From: Lentzea albidocapillata
Lineage (GTDB): Bacteria > Actinomycetota > Actinomycetes > Mycobacteriales > Pseudonocardiaceae
Reading direction: 5' to 3'
Length of the DNA: 64,000 bases
Assembly: GCF_000719115.1 (NCBI RefSeq)
Contig: NZ_JOEA01000023.1
Coordinates: forward strand, 69,981-133,980
Shown: piece after piece, positions 25,035 through 33,202 of the stretch
How the letters are laid out: each line of letters starts with the position of its first letter
How positions within the stretch are numbered: position 1 is the stretch's first letter
Translations under genes and position numbers: made by a program
The notes under the pieces: generated by a model
What the model was told of the DNA's origin: nothing
The model's database searches: none
Seen by the model: the letters and a program-made list of their open reading frames with translations, nothing else

Positions 25035-25923
25035 TCAGCCGACCCGGTGGTCCGCAGCGTCACGGACGGCGAGTCCATGTCCGGGTAGCTCCGCCTGCGG
25101 TGCGAGAAACCCGCCGACGGGACGGACGCAACCGGTGAACAGGAGTTCATCGGCCCGTACGTGGTCGCTGAACCACTCGGCGTGCCGGATGTTCGGAACC
25201 GCGCAGTCGACCGCCGCGTGCAGGTTGCGGTGCTGTGTGCGAACTGACCTCCAGTTCGAACGAGTCCGCGATCGCCGCAGCACGGAGGAACCCCGGTGAC
25301 ACCACCGCAGCGGGTGACGTCGACCTGCAGGCAGTCCACCGCGCCCGCCTGGCACATCTCCCGGAAGTAGCCGTCAGAGGTGCCGTACTCGCCCGCCGCC
25401 ACATCGGCCCGGACGGCACCTCGCACCGGTGCCAGTCCGGTCAGGTCGTTGGACGACACCGGCTCCTCGAACCAGGTCACGTCCGCCCCGCCGCCCGATC
25501 CGCGATTCGGACCGCCTGTTTGGCGGTGTAGGCGCCGTTGGCGTCGACGAACAGCTGCGCGCCCGAGCCGATCGCCTGACGTGCGAGGCTGGTGAAGCCG
25601 CCGCTGCCGTAGACAGGCACGGCGGTGTGCACCCGGCCCAGCAACCAGCTGAGCGGCATCCCGAGTGTCTTCGCCTTCAGGTCCCACAACGCGATGTCCA
25701 CCGCCGAGATCGCCGACATCAGGTCGATCGCGGGCGCGAGGACATCACGGATCACGTCAGCCGCGCCGCCCGAGCCATAGGTCCATCCCACTCCCGACGC
25801 GCCATCGGCGTAGACGGTTGAGACGACGACCGTGATGCCGCGCCATGTCAAGGTGCCATCGGCGTGCGGTTCGTCGAGTTCAACGCGATACACGTCGGCC
25901 GACACGTCCGTGATGGCAGCCAT
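25035..25923 (-). pseudogene. Enolase-superfamily (mandelate racemase-like) enzyme, multiply deleted
   Basis: ATG 25923 has a perfect GGAGGT site. The frame reads as an MR/MLE enzyme: capping domain 'VYRVELDEPHADGTLTWRG', then 'SAISAVDIALWDLKAKTLG' and metal-ligand strand 'LFVDANGAYTAKQAVRIAD'. It then shifts to 'ADVTWFEEPVSSNDLTGLA' and 'AAGEYGTSDGYFREM', shifts again at 'FLRAAAIADSFELEVSSHT', and ends with 'HAEWFSDHVRADELLFTG' and a stop at 25035. Segments are also missing within frame (for example after 'LAPAI'). Order is preserved throughout, so this is a decayed gene rather than a rearrangement. Confidence 0.8.
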
Positions 25924-26020
25924 CTGTCTACCTCCATCGCGTGAGCACTTGAACCGCGAGTACCACCGGGAAAGCGTCATCAGCCCACCGTGACCAAAAC
26001 GAAGGCAACATTGCGGCTCA

Positions 26021-26030
26021 GCAACATTTG
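26021..26030 (+). promoter_or_regulatory. GCAACATTTG motif, copy 4, with a half copy beside it
   Basis: Exact 10-mer; GGCAACATTGC lies 17 bp to its left (26004-26014). The pair sits 98 bp upstream of the enolase-superfamily pseudogene start (minus strand). It may instead serve a lost gene to the right. Confidence 0.45.
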
Positions 26031-26039
26031 TCTATTGCA

Positions 26040-26408
26040 CAGCTCATCTGTTCCGTCTCTACTGCCGGATATGAGGAACGCCAGCCGCACGCGCGATCGC
26101 AGCTGCTGACGGGAGACTGAAGTGCACTCCAGCCACGACGACGGTTCCACCGAGCGCGACGAACTCGTACGGCACAGCGCGGAGCTCGATGACGTCGAGC
26201 TATCGCGTCTGCCTGGGCCAACAGCGGCGTGACCGCGAGACGCTCGAGCACAGCATTGAGACTGGCATCGTCAAACGCCAGTCGCACGGCGCGTTCCTGG
26301 AACTGCACCAGCCACTCGGAAGGAACGGCCTGCCCTACGCCGGCGCGCCGGTTCCGAAGAAGCCGAACGAGATCGGCGCAGCGGGCAAGCCGGTTCCAGG
26401 CGGGTTCT
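26040..26408 (-). other. Degraded coding-like stretch
   Basis: Two minus frames look coding in sequence but are broken. One contains '[32 protein letters not shown]' (given only as a frame around 26230-26330). The other follows at about 26050-26185 with '[17 protein letters not shown]' and '[18 protein letters not shown]'. Together they could be one gene with a frameshift. I do not recognise a family, and no start with a ribosome site is visible. Confidence 0.35.
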
Positions 26409-26831
26409 TCAGCCCTGATCCACAGAACAGTGACGAGCGTCGATAAAGTCGAACCGGTTCTGAACACCTGTTGCTTGCAGCACCCGTCGGACAACACCAC
26501 CGCATCCGGCCAATGAGATCGCGACACCGCGTGTGCGTGCGGAGCGGTCGGCCGCCAACAGTACGTTGACACCTGCTGCAGACAGGAACGTGAGGCCGGA
26601 CAGGTCGAGCACTACATGGTCGATGTCCTCGGCGAGTAGTCCGGCCAGCCGTTCGGCGAGCAGTGGGGCCGTCGACATGTCAACCTCACCGACAAGCTCG
26701 ACAACCGCTCGGGCCGGGCCGGTTCTACCGCTGCACACCCGCAGCGCCTGGCGTGCCGCAGTGGCGTGATCCCGCCTGAGCGGGACCGTCCACAGTTGTT
26801 CTGGCTCCACGAGATCGAGAAGTGGTCGCAT
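26409..26831 (-). CDS. STAS-domain anti-sigma-factor antagonist
   Basis: 140 residues. '[25 protein letters not shown]' and '[21 protein letters not shown]' are the two conserved STAS strands; the Ser in 'LTFLSAAGV' is the site phosphorylated by anti-sigma kinases in SpoIIAA/RsbV proteins. An N-terminal extension of about 40 residues is not conserved. A partner anti-sigma kinase or sigma factor gene was not found nearby. Its role would be partner switching in stress or developmental sigma control. Confidence 0.85.
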   Translation of the reverse strand: MRPLLDLVEPEQLWTVPLRRDHATAARQALRVCSGRTGPARAVVELVGEVDMSTAPLLAERLAGLLAEDIDHVVLDLSGLTFLSAAGVNVLLAADRSARTRGVAISLAGCGGVVRRVLQATGVQNRFDFIDARHCSVDQG

Positions 26832-27022
26832 GTCACGCTTCCGATCAGTTCGGCGAAGAAGGTTCGACGCTCCCCCGAAATCACCATACTCCGGCCGGCC
26901 AAGCCCACCTTCATCTGCTGACGCAAAAGTTGCTCACAGCATGGATTCGTCATCCACTCGTCAGGTTCCGCACTTGGCAGCTCAGGGAGAATGGAGACGA
27001 CACCACGTGAGGAGGAAGCAGA

Positions 27023-27253
27023 ATGACTGTCGAGGTCGAACGGTCCGACCGGCACGTGATGGAGGTGACGAACGGGCTGGCCGCGGAGTTCAGCGGTGTA
27101 CTCGCACGGCCGGTCGTCTCGGAAGCCGTGCTCGACGCGCGGCGAGACCTGGAAGGACAGATCGTGCCCGAGGCACTGAGCGAGATGCTGCACCAGCTCG
27201 CCCGGCACAGGCTGGGAAACCTGAGCACCGCGAGGAAAGCCTCCGTGGGCTGA
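27023..27253 (+). CDS. Three-helix-bundle dimerisation-type small protein
   Basis: 76 residues, ATG 27023 with GAGGAGG upstream. It is predicted all-helical: 'HVMEVTNGLAAEFSGVLARP', 'VSEAVLDARRDLEGQI' and 'PEALSEMLHQLARHRLG', with a helix-turn-helix-turn-helix layout and many charged residues, matching the actinobacterial three-helix-bundle (DUF3562-like) proteins. The function is unknown. The decayed frame at 9336 contains the same first helix behind a membrane segment. Confidence 0.7.
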   Translation: MTVEVERSDRHVMEVTNGLAAEFSGVLARPVVSEAVLDARRDLEGQIVPEALSEMLHQLARHRLGNLSTARKASVG

Positions 27254-27412
27254 TCACCGCGCTTCGGCTACGTCGCCGCAGCAGGAGGACGCTGCCTGCT
27301 ACGAGCAGGACCAGCGCGTAAACGCCGTAGTACGCCACGTACAGCCCGGCGAGCACCAGCAGCACGCCCCCGAACTTGGACGTGTGCGGCAGCAGTGATC
27401 GCGACAGCTCTT
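27245..27412 (-). pseudogene. CcdA-like cytochrome biogenesis protein, C-terminal scrap
   Basis: After an in-frame TAA the minus frame reads 'LLPHTSKFGGVLLVLAGLYV' and 'AYYGVYALVLLVAGSV', which is the last helix region of CcdA/DsbD-type membrane proteins (usual text LPxTxRFGGxLLVLAGLYVAYYGVYE). It then drifts into a basic tail overlapping the neighbouring gene's 3' end. There is no start codon, and the rest of the family (five helices, redox Cys) is absent. Confidence 0.55.
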
Positions 27413-27716
27413 ACCTGGCAACCATTCTGGCAAGCATGCGTAGTGCGGTGGTTGCTCGACGTAACCCGCCTCGCAAACGCCGACGAGGTAACCTCGCGGT
27501 TCGCGTGCTACGCCAGCCTTGCACAGCGCACTCCTGGAGCTCCTGCCTGCCATCGAGACAGCAAAGAACGAGCAGGCAACGCGTGCGGCGGCGCGATCGT
27601 CAGCCTGTCGAAAGGTTCATCCCGGCTGACGCACCAACAGCATGGAGGGATCCTCCGAGGAGGTCAGCGTCAGGTCCCGACGCCGGCTGCCGGACAGGTA
27701 CCAGCGATCAACGCGT
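27254..27716. other. Gap with no intact gene
   Basis: Apart from the CcdA scrap at its left, this stretch has no supported gene. An A/T-rich piece at 27722-27765 (ACTTGCGTATAGCAAGCTTTGTG) contains an imperfect TTGC-N5-GCAA palindrome and lies within the degenerate end of the DUF1330 gene. Confidence 0.4.
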
Positions 27717-28052
27717 TCACGACACACCCGAAACTTGCGTATAGCAAGCTTTGTGAACTGCAACAGGGCGCGTAGAACGGCGGCTGAACGCGGCCCGGTC
27801 CGGATAGCGCACGACGATCACCGCGTCCCAGCTCTGCCCTTCCTCGGCCACCAGCACGGTGGATCCGGTTCCGGCGTAGAGAACCTCGCCGCCGTAGCGG
27901 GGCAGGAACGTCTCGCGCAGATGAAGCGCGTACTCCCGGTACGATTCGGCACCGCCCTCGGCGAATCGCAGCAGGTTCAGCATCACCACTGGCCCGCCTG
28001 GGTCCTCGGCGAGCAGTCGCTTCACATCCGCACCACGTGGATCAACGGCCAT
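27717..28052 (-). pseudogene. DUF1330-domain protein with altered C-terminus
   Basis: ATG 28052 opens 'VDPRGADVKRLLAEDPGGP', followed by the DUF1330 core 'VVMLNLLRFAEGGAESYREY' and 'GEVLYAGTGSTVLVAEEG', 'WDAVIVVRYPDRAAF'. The family then continues with 'xxMxxDPEYxxxxxxRxxAL', but here the frame runs into unrelated text (RRSTRPVAVHKACYTQ) and stops. The last ~30 residues appear lost by deletion. The protein might still fold as a ferredoxin-like dimer, but it is probably non-functional. Confidence 0.6.
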
Positions 28053-28316
28053 GTGAACAGCATGTCTCTCGGCCGAACCGCTCGCATCGGTCGATCCACC
28101 TGTCCGGGCACGCGCACCGATCTGGCGGAACTCCGGACCAAACCGCGGGACGGTCGCCCGGTGGATGCATAGGCGCGCGGCCTTGCGCCGTTCGTCGTCG
28201 AGTTGGTCCGCGACGCGGCGGCGTCAACGGTGACTCGCCGGCAAGGTGCTACTCAAGGCCGTCCGACGAGCGCTGCACCGGCAGGTGGGGCGAGTGTCCA
28301 CTGTCGGGTCAAGGTG

Positions 28317-29243
28317 TCAGCGCTGATCGGATTCCGTTGTCTGCGGGGAAAGCACCGCCACCGGGCACGACGCCCTGTCGATCGCCGCGTGGCTGACCGA
28401 GCCCATGAACGCCCGGCGGACCGCGCCCTTGCCATGACTGCCGACGACCAACAGGGACGCCTCGGCGGACGCGGAGAGCAGGCCATCCACCGCAGGGCCA
28501 GGGACGGACATCAATTGGTGCCGAACGCCTGGGTATCGCTGTGCGCACGCAGCCAGCTCCGCGCCCAGCGGGCCCACGTCCTCGCGCAGCACCGCCTCGT
28601 CGTGGGTCTCCACCGGCTCGACCACGGTGGTGACCTCTCCGTCGGCGGCGTGCAGAACCACGACCTCGGCTGCATGTCGGGCGGCGAACCCGAACGCGAA
28701 CCGGAGAGCCCGCCCGCTGACCGGGGACCCGTCCAGACCGACCACCACTGGTCCCTCGTCACGCCGGCCGTCGACCGTGACCTCGTCCCGGACGACGACG
28801 ACCGGCCATGGGCACGACCGCGCGAGTCGCTGCGCGGTGGACCCGAGCAGGAACTCGGCCACACCGCCATGGTCGGAGTGGCCGACCACCACGAATGCCA
28901 CCCGGTCCGCGGCCAGGATCACCGCGTCCGCCGGATCACCTGAGAAGATCTCGGTGTGTACGTCGACACCGGTCGTGTGGCGGCAGTGTTCGGCGAGTCC
29001 TTCGAGCATGTCCCGCGCCCATCGCCGCATCGGCTCCTCGGTGACGCCCGGTTCCATGGCACCGATGCCCACCGGGGCATGCAGGTGCGCACTGGTGTAG
29101 ACCGGCCACTGCATGGCGTACACCAGCAGCAGCGGTTTGCCGAAGATCGCCGCCTGCCGCGCAGCCCATTGGGCAGCCCGCTCCGACGGCTCCGTTCCGT
29201 CCACGCCGACGACGATCGCGCCATCGTTCGACACCTCCATCAT
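28317..29243 (-). CDS. Universal stress protein, tandem UspA domains
   Basis: 308 residues from ATG 29243 (second ATG 29240), behind GGAAGGAGA. Both domains are complete. Domain 1 runs from 'IVVGVDGTEPSERAAQWAAR' to the nucleotide loop 'VVVGHSDHGGVAEFLLGSTA', and domain 2 from 'VVVGLDGSPVSGRALRFAFG' to 'LLVVGSHGKGAVRRAFMGSVS' and 'ASCPVAVL'. The G-2x-G-9x-G(S/T) loops suggest ATP binding. Such proteins accompany hypoxia and dormancy responses in actinobacteria. It is the intact counterpart of the shortened protein at 22001. Confidence 0.92.
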   Translation of the reverse strand: MMEVSNDGAIVVGVDGTEPSERAAQWAARQAAIFGKPLLLVYAMQWPVYTSAHLHAPVGIGAMEPGVTEEPMRRWARDMLEGLAEHCRHTTGVDVHTEIFSGDPADAVILAADRVAFVVVGHSDHGGVAEFLLGSTAQRLARSCPWPVVVVRDEVTVDGRRDEGPVVVGLDGSPVSGRALRFAFGFAARHAAEVVVLHAADGEVTTVVEPVETHDEAVLREDVGPLGAELAACAQRYPGVRHQLMSVPGPAVDGLLSASAEASLLVVGSHGKGAVRRAFMGSVSHAAIDRASCPVAVLSPQTTESDQR

Positions 29244-29258
29244 TCTCCTTCCCGTCCG

Positions 29259-29531
29259 TCAGCTCGACGGTGTGGTCCCCGACGGCGCAGGTACGTTCTG
29301 CCGCACGTTGTGCGCGGCCAGAAACTCTTCGTCGGAGTAGGTGCGGTAAACGCCGTCATGGAGCAGTCCGTAACGGTCGCGGTAGTCGGCCAGCCGGAAC
29401 TGCTCCACGATGCCGCTCACCTGGACGACATCGCCCTTCCTGATGGCGTCCGCGTTCTCGGTGGAGAGCACGAGCAGCGACTCGTCGCCGTACTCGCTGC
29501 CGTCGAGCACGAACGCCTTCTGTCCAAGCAC
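29259..29531 (-). CDS. Small OB-fold-like protein, 5' end probably lost
   Basis: 90 residues from GTG 29531. 'VLGQKAFVLDGSEYGDESLLVL' (seen around residues 1-22) and 'VVQVSGIVEQFRLADYRDRYG' parallel the beta domain of the lipoprotein at 16802. In that protein a signal peptide and further strands precede this point. Here the open frame continues upstream ('ARDGRVSAVVTEV') to a TGA without any start codon, so the true N-terminus is probably missing. It lies 15 bp after the universal stress gene's start region on the same strand and may be cotranscribed with it. Confidence 0.55.
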   Translation of the reverse strand: MLGQKAFVLDGSEYGDESLLVLSTENADAIRKGDVVQVSGIVEQFRLADYRDRYGLLHDGVYRTYSDEEFLAAHNVRQNVPAPSGTTPSS

Positions 29532-29689
29532 CTCGGTGACGACGGCGCTGACGCGCCCATCACGAGCGCGTTCGACCTGCCGGCGCGTCCGGTCTGATCA
29601 GCACGCACGATGAATTTCTCCTGCCTCCGTGCCGAGCCGCGACGCTCAACTCCTGCCGCGGGTTTCGTTGGCTGCGTACAGGTTGGCGA

Positions 29690-29857
29690 CCCCAACGAAC
29701 CGACTAGCGCGCATCCGGTGCCCAGCAGCACGACGGCCGAATTGGTAACCAAGAAGCCGACCAGCAGGACCGTGCCGACAAGCGCGGACGCCGGGTCGGA
29801 CACGGCCAACGCCTGCTCGATCTAGGCCAAGGGGCGCTCGTCGTCGCGCTCGGTCAT
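29690..29857 (-). pseudogene. DUF3040 membrane protein with premature stop and internal deletion
   Basis: ATG 29857 starts 'MTERDDERPLA', stop TAG, then in the same frame 'IEQALAVSDPASALVGTVLL', 'VGFLVTNSAVVLLGTGCAL'. DUF3040 proteins read [L]xxIEQxLxxxDPxFAxx, a polar stretch, then two helices, so the TAG replaces a sense codon inside the first helix. The segment between 'SDPA' and the helices (usually 20-40 residues) is gone. The two defects make it non-functional. Confidence 0.65.
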
Positions 29858-30052
29858 CCTGTCCACTCTGGTCCCTCCAGTTCAGCGTGCTCGGCTGCTC
29901 CGTCGTGCTCGGCGCGCCTTGCTTCCGCTCAGGTTCGTTTCGTTCCACTCGTGTCTTCTGTCGGGTTCCCGTGGGCCGGTACCAGAACCTTGCGACCACC
30001 TTTCGCCTGTCGGGCGTCCCGACGGATCGGCTGGCATGCGGTGAGCACCGGC

Positions 30053-30355
30053 TCAGCGCTCGGTGTGCTGGGCGTCGGCGCTCGGCTGCCAGGCTGATCT
30101 CCTCAGCGTCCTCGCCGACGACGTTGGTGCCGGGACCGAGGTGGACGCACAGACCGCGGTCAGACACTGCTCGGCGCCGTCAGCGCGTCGCGGGGAGTCG
30201 ACGCCTCGGGCGTTCGCTGGCGTGCCGGTGGGTTGGTCTACGGCCTCGGAGCCGCAGCCACCCGGCAGTGCCATGGTCACGCACGACGCGGTGGTCAGGA
30301 CCCGGTTGCGTTGGTATCGCGGAACATCGGTGACTGGCGTCCTCGGTGGGTCCAT
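30053..30355 (-). CDS. Possible small lipoprotein, unrecognised
   Basis: 100 residues from ATG 30355, with GGAAG 7 nt upstream. The N-terminus has basic residues, a modest hydrophobic stretch and a Cys in 'MALPGGCGSEA', which is lipobox-like but weak. The remainder is Ser/Pro/Arg-rich with no domain. The overlapping frames do not look better. It may be a decayed exported protein. Confidence 0.3.
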   Translation of the reverse strand: MDPPRTPVTDVPRYQRNRVLTTASCVTMALPGGCGSEAVDQPTGTPANARGVDSPRRADGAEQCLTAVCASTSVPAPTSSARTLRRSAWQPSADAQHTER

Positions 30356-30508
30356 GGCAGGACTTCCCAAAGCGCCTTCATTCGAACGCGATCCCTCGGG
30401 CAATCGCAACGTCCCCATGCCGATTGGCTGCCCGTCAGGCGGGTATCGCGAACCCGTGTCCCGTTCAGCACTCCCCCGGCAGACAGCCGGGAGAACTGGA
30501 GCCCGTCC

Positions 30509-31726
30509 GTGACGCTGGTGCTGGCTTTCGGTGTGGTGATGCTGGTCAGCGTCGCGTTGTCAGGGCTGGCGGCGCGCACGGTGCTCTCGACGGCGTTGAT
30601 GGTGCTCCTCGCCGGGGCTCTGCTGGGCCAGGGTGGATTCAGCGTGGTGGAGATCCCCTCCGACAGCGGGTTCGTCTCGGCGCTGGCCGACCTGGCCCTC
30701 TTCACGGTGCTGTTCACCGACGGGCAGCGGGCCGGGTTGCCGGCGTTGCGCGAGGGGTGGCGCAGTTCAGGCAAGGCACTGGGCATCGGCATGCCGCTGG
30801 CCATGATCGGCATCGCGGTGCCCGCACACTACCTGGCCGGCCTGGACTGGGCCACCGCTTTCCTGCTGGGTGCGATCCTGTCTCCCACCGACCCGGTGTT
30901 CGCCTCCGCGATCGTGGGCCGCGAGGACGTACCGCTGCGGTTGCGGCGCCTGCTCAACGTCGAGTCAGGTCTCAACGACGGTCTGGCCCTGCCGTTCGTG
31001 CTTCTCTTCCTGGCCGCGGCCTCGCACGAGACCGCGCACCCCGGCGAGATCGCCCTGGAACTCGTCCTCGGCCTGGTCCTCGGCGTCGCCGTGCCCGGTC
31101 TGGTGGCGCTGGCGCTGCGCTTGCCGGTCCTGGGCGCGGAACCCCGTCTGCAGGCGCTCGGGCCGCTGTCGGTGGGCATCGTCGTCTACGCGGCAGCGGA
31201 ATTGACCCACGCCAACCCTTACCTGGCCGCGTTCGCGGCCGGTTCCACGATCGCGACCCTCACCCCGACCGCGGCAAAGCAGTTCGAGCACTTCGGCGAC
31301 CTGCTGTCGGAGACCACGAAGTTCGGCGCGCTGCTCGTCTTCGGGGCGATGATCACCCCCGAAAGGCTGTCCCACCTGAGCGTCGGTGACTGGCTGGTCC
31401 CGGTGGTGGCCATCCTGCTCGTGCGACCGCTGTCGATCGCCGTCTCGCTGCTGCGCAGCAGGCTGAGCAAGCGAGAACGCGCGGCCGCGGCGTGGTTCGG
31501 GCCCAAGGGCTTCGCCTCGGTCGTCTACGGTCTGCTCGTCGTGCAGTCCGGCCTGCCCGAAGCCTCACACGTGTTCGACCTCGTGGCCGTCACCATCGCG
31601 CTGTCCATCGTCCTGCACTCCTCTTCGGACGTCCCGGTCGCCAAGGCCCTGCGCATCGAACCACCCGACAACCTGCCCACCGGCGGACCGGACGAACCAG
31701 ACGTCGGGCGCACGCCGCCTGGTTGA
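30509..31726 (+). CDS. Cation:proton antiporter (CPA1/NhaP-type)
   Basis: 405 residues from GTG 30509, after GGAG (7 nt). About 12 helices. The key ion-site segment 'LLGAILSPTDPVFASAIVGR' carries the TD pair, and 'LLNVESGLNDGLALPFVL' carries the ND motif typical of CPA1 antiporters. It exchanges Na+ or K+ for protons and serves pH and salt homeostasis. The C-terminal tail is short and hydrophilic, without an RCK domain. A broken second antiporter lies convergently just downstream. Confidence 0.9.
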   Translation: MTLVLAFGVVMLVSVALSGLAARTVLSTALMVLLAGALLGQGGFSVVEIPSDSGFVSALADLALFTVLFTDGQRAGLPALREGWRSSGKALGIGMPLAMIGIAVPAHYLAGLDWATAFLLGAILSPTDPVFASAIVGREDVPLRLRRLLNVESGLNDGLALPFVLLFLAAASHETAHPGEIALELVLGLVLGVAVPGLVALALRLPVLGAEPRLQALGPLSVGIVVYAAAELTHANPYLAAFAAGSTIATLTPTAAKQFEHFGDLLSETTKFGALLVFGAMITPERLSHLSVGDWLVPVVAILLVRPLSIAVSLLRSRLSKRERAAAAWFGPKGFASVVYGLLVVQSGLPEASHVFDLVAVTIALSIVLHSSSDVPVAKALRIEPPDNLPTGGPDEPDVGRTPPG

Positions 31727-31764
31727 CCTGGTCGATCACCGATCCCTGTCCGAGCGGTTTGAGT

Positions 31765-32215
31765 TCACGGCCGGCACAGAGCGACGGTCACCGGGCCCGG
31801 ACCTTCGAGTAGAGCTCGCGACCAGGGCTGTCTGGTCAGGCCGAACACGACCGTGTTTGCCGCTACGACGAGCGTGACCGCAGCGAACAGGCGCGGATCG
31901 CTCACTCCTTGGTGAACGCTGTGTGCCAGGTAAACAGGGCACTGACTCCGATCGGGCCGAACCCACCGGCGAACAGCGCGTCGCGGCGTACGAGACGCAG
32001 AGGACGGGCCAGCGCGAGGACGAACGACAGGCGGCGCACCAGCAGGACCGCGAGGACGAAGGCGATCGCCGCGGGCCCGAAGCCGACCCAATCCCGCCAG
32101 GGCAGCACCGCGCCGAGCACCAGGAACAGCTGCAGCACCGCATAGCGGTTGACCGCCTCGTCTACGGCGTCCTGCGGGAACAGGAACCGCGCGGTGCGCC
32201 GGAACCTGGACAGCT
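31765..32215 (-). pseudogene. Second cation:proton antiporter, C-terminal fragment
   Basis: The minus frames retain in order 'GQLSRFRRTARFLFPQDAVD', 'RYAVLQLFLVLGAVLPWRDW', 'FVLAVLLVRRLSFVLALARP' and 'GGFGPIGVSALF'. After a frameshift come 'YLAHSVHQGVSDPRLFAAV' and 'VVAANTVVFGLTRQPW'. This is the last third of a CPA-type antiporter different from the intact one at 30509. The first two thirds, including the ion site, are absent. Confidence 0.7.
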
Positions 32216-32443
32216 GGCCGTTGTCCGCGCCGGCGTTCCCCCTGTGACCCTTGCGGCTGACACGATTGGCGTCACCGATGCCCTTGCGGCCCGTTGTACA
32301 GGGCGGACGTTCACGCTTCTGAGCACGAGTTCCGGTTCATTCGGCAGAACGCGAGCTGTTCTGCCGAACTGGCTTTACGCGAGCGAGACACGAGGGCCGT
32401 CCCCGGTGCCGCGATCATTGATCGAACAGCATCCGAATCGGAC

Positions 32444-33202
32444 TCAAGCAAATGGGGCGAGCCCGAGTGGGGTGCTGTCGCGCTGAAGTTGTTCCCGCAG
32501 CTCGGCGCATGCATCAGCGCGGGCGAGGTCTTTGGGCCTCGGCGGATCCGGAACGCGTTTGAGCACCTCGTGGGGATCGCACACCCACACCGGGGTCCCG
32601 GCCAATTCCAGTTCGGTTGCGCCCGTCCGCAAGTGGGCGTACGTGCCAGTGAGCTCTGGTGGCACGTCGAGCATGCCCAGTCGTGTGACGAACAAATGAT
32701 CCAGTTGCGCCAGCGTCAACGGTTCCGGCCGCCAGCTACGGCACCGTTCTTCTGTGAGCCCGTTGCGCCAACTCGGGTCGTAGGCGGGTATCGCTTCCAG
32801 TTCCACCAGTAGGTCCGCGATGCGCTGAAGGTTGTCCGGGTCTGGCGACGGCACGACGTCGAGATCGTTGGGCTGCACGTCCGCGCCGTAGACGGCTAGA
32901 ACGACGGATCCGCTCATCACCCAGTCGACGTTGTGGCGATGCCCGAGACGGCCCTGCCGATCTACGCTGAGGCGTTCGATTTGATCGAGTTCGAGAGGCT
33001 GGGGCCGGCCCCTCAAGGGCGCCGCTCCAGCGAGTGATCGGTGCGTGCGGTGCTCGTTGTAGTGCCTCTCGTACTCCTGCGGGGCGCACCGTAAGTGGGT
33101 CTGATTCCAGATCATCGTGCGTTCCAGCAGTTCGGCGCGAAATGTCTTGACCCAGCGTTCAATGAAGGAATTCATGCGCGGCATCCGGATACCGGTCGGC
33201 AC
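32444..33202 (-). CDS. AbiEii-like nucleotidyltransferase fused behind a transposase tail
   Basis: 252 residues. Residues 1-80 are the C-terminal tail of an integrase-type transposase ('FIERWVKTFRAELLERTMIW', 'HYNEHRTHRSLAGAAPL'). From 'HRHNVDWVMSGSVVLAVYGA' onward it is a minimal nucleotidyltransferase: the Gly-Ser motif is followed by Asp pair 'NDLDVVPSPD', and an all-helical C-terminal half ends near 'LAELR'-type helices. The enzyme's own start is lost, since homology begins mid-strand at the joint. AbiEii-type NTases act as toxins with AbiEi antitoxins, but no antitoxin is adjacent. Expression would need the transposase promoter. Confidence 0.65.
   Translation of the reverse strand: MPTGIRMPRMNSFIERWVKTFRAELLERTMIWNQTHLRCAPQEYERHYNEHRTHRSLAGAAPLRGRPQPLELDQIERLSVDRQGRLGHRHNVDWVMSGSVVLAVYGADVQPNDLDVVPSPDPDNLQRIADLLVELEAIPAYDPSWRNGLTEERCRSWRPEPLTLAQLDHLFVTRLGMLDVPPELTGTYAHLRTGATELELAGTPVWVCDPHEVLKRVPDPPRPKDLARADACAELREQLQRDSTPLGLAPFA

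Noticed and set aside
27722..27765. TTGC-N-GCAA palindrome as a further stress operator
   Set aside because: It lies within the degenerate end of the DUF1330 gene, has a different sequence from GCAACATTTG, and has no suitable downstream gene.
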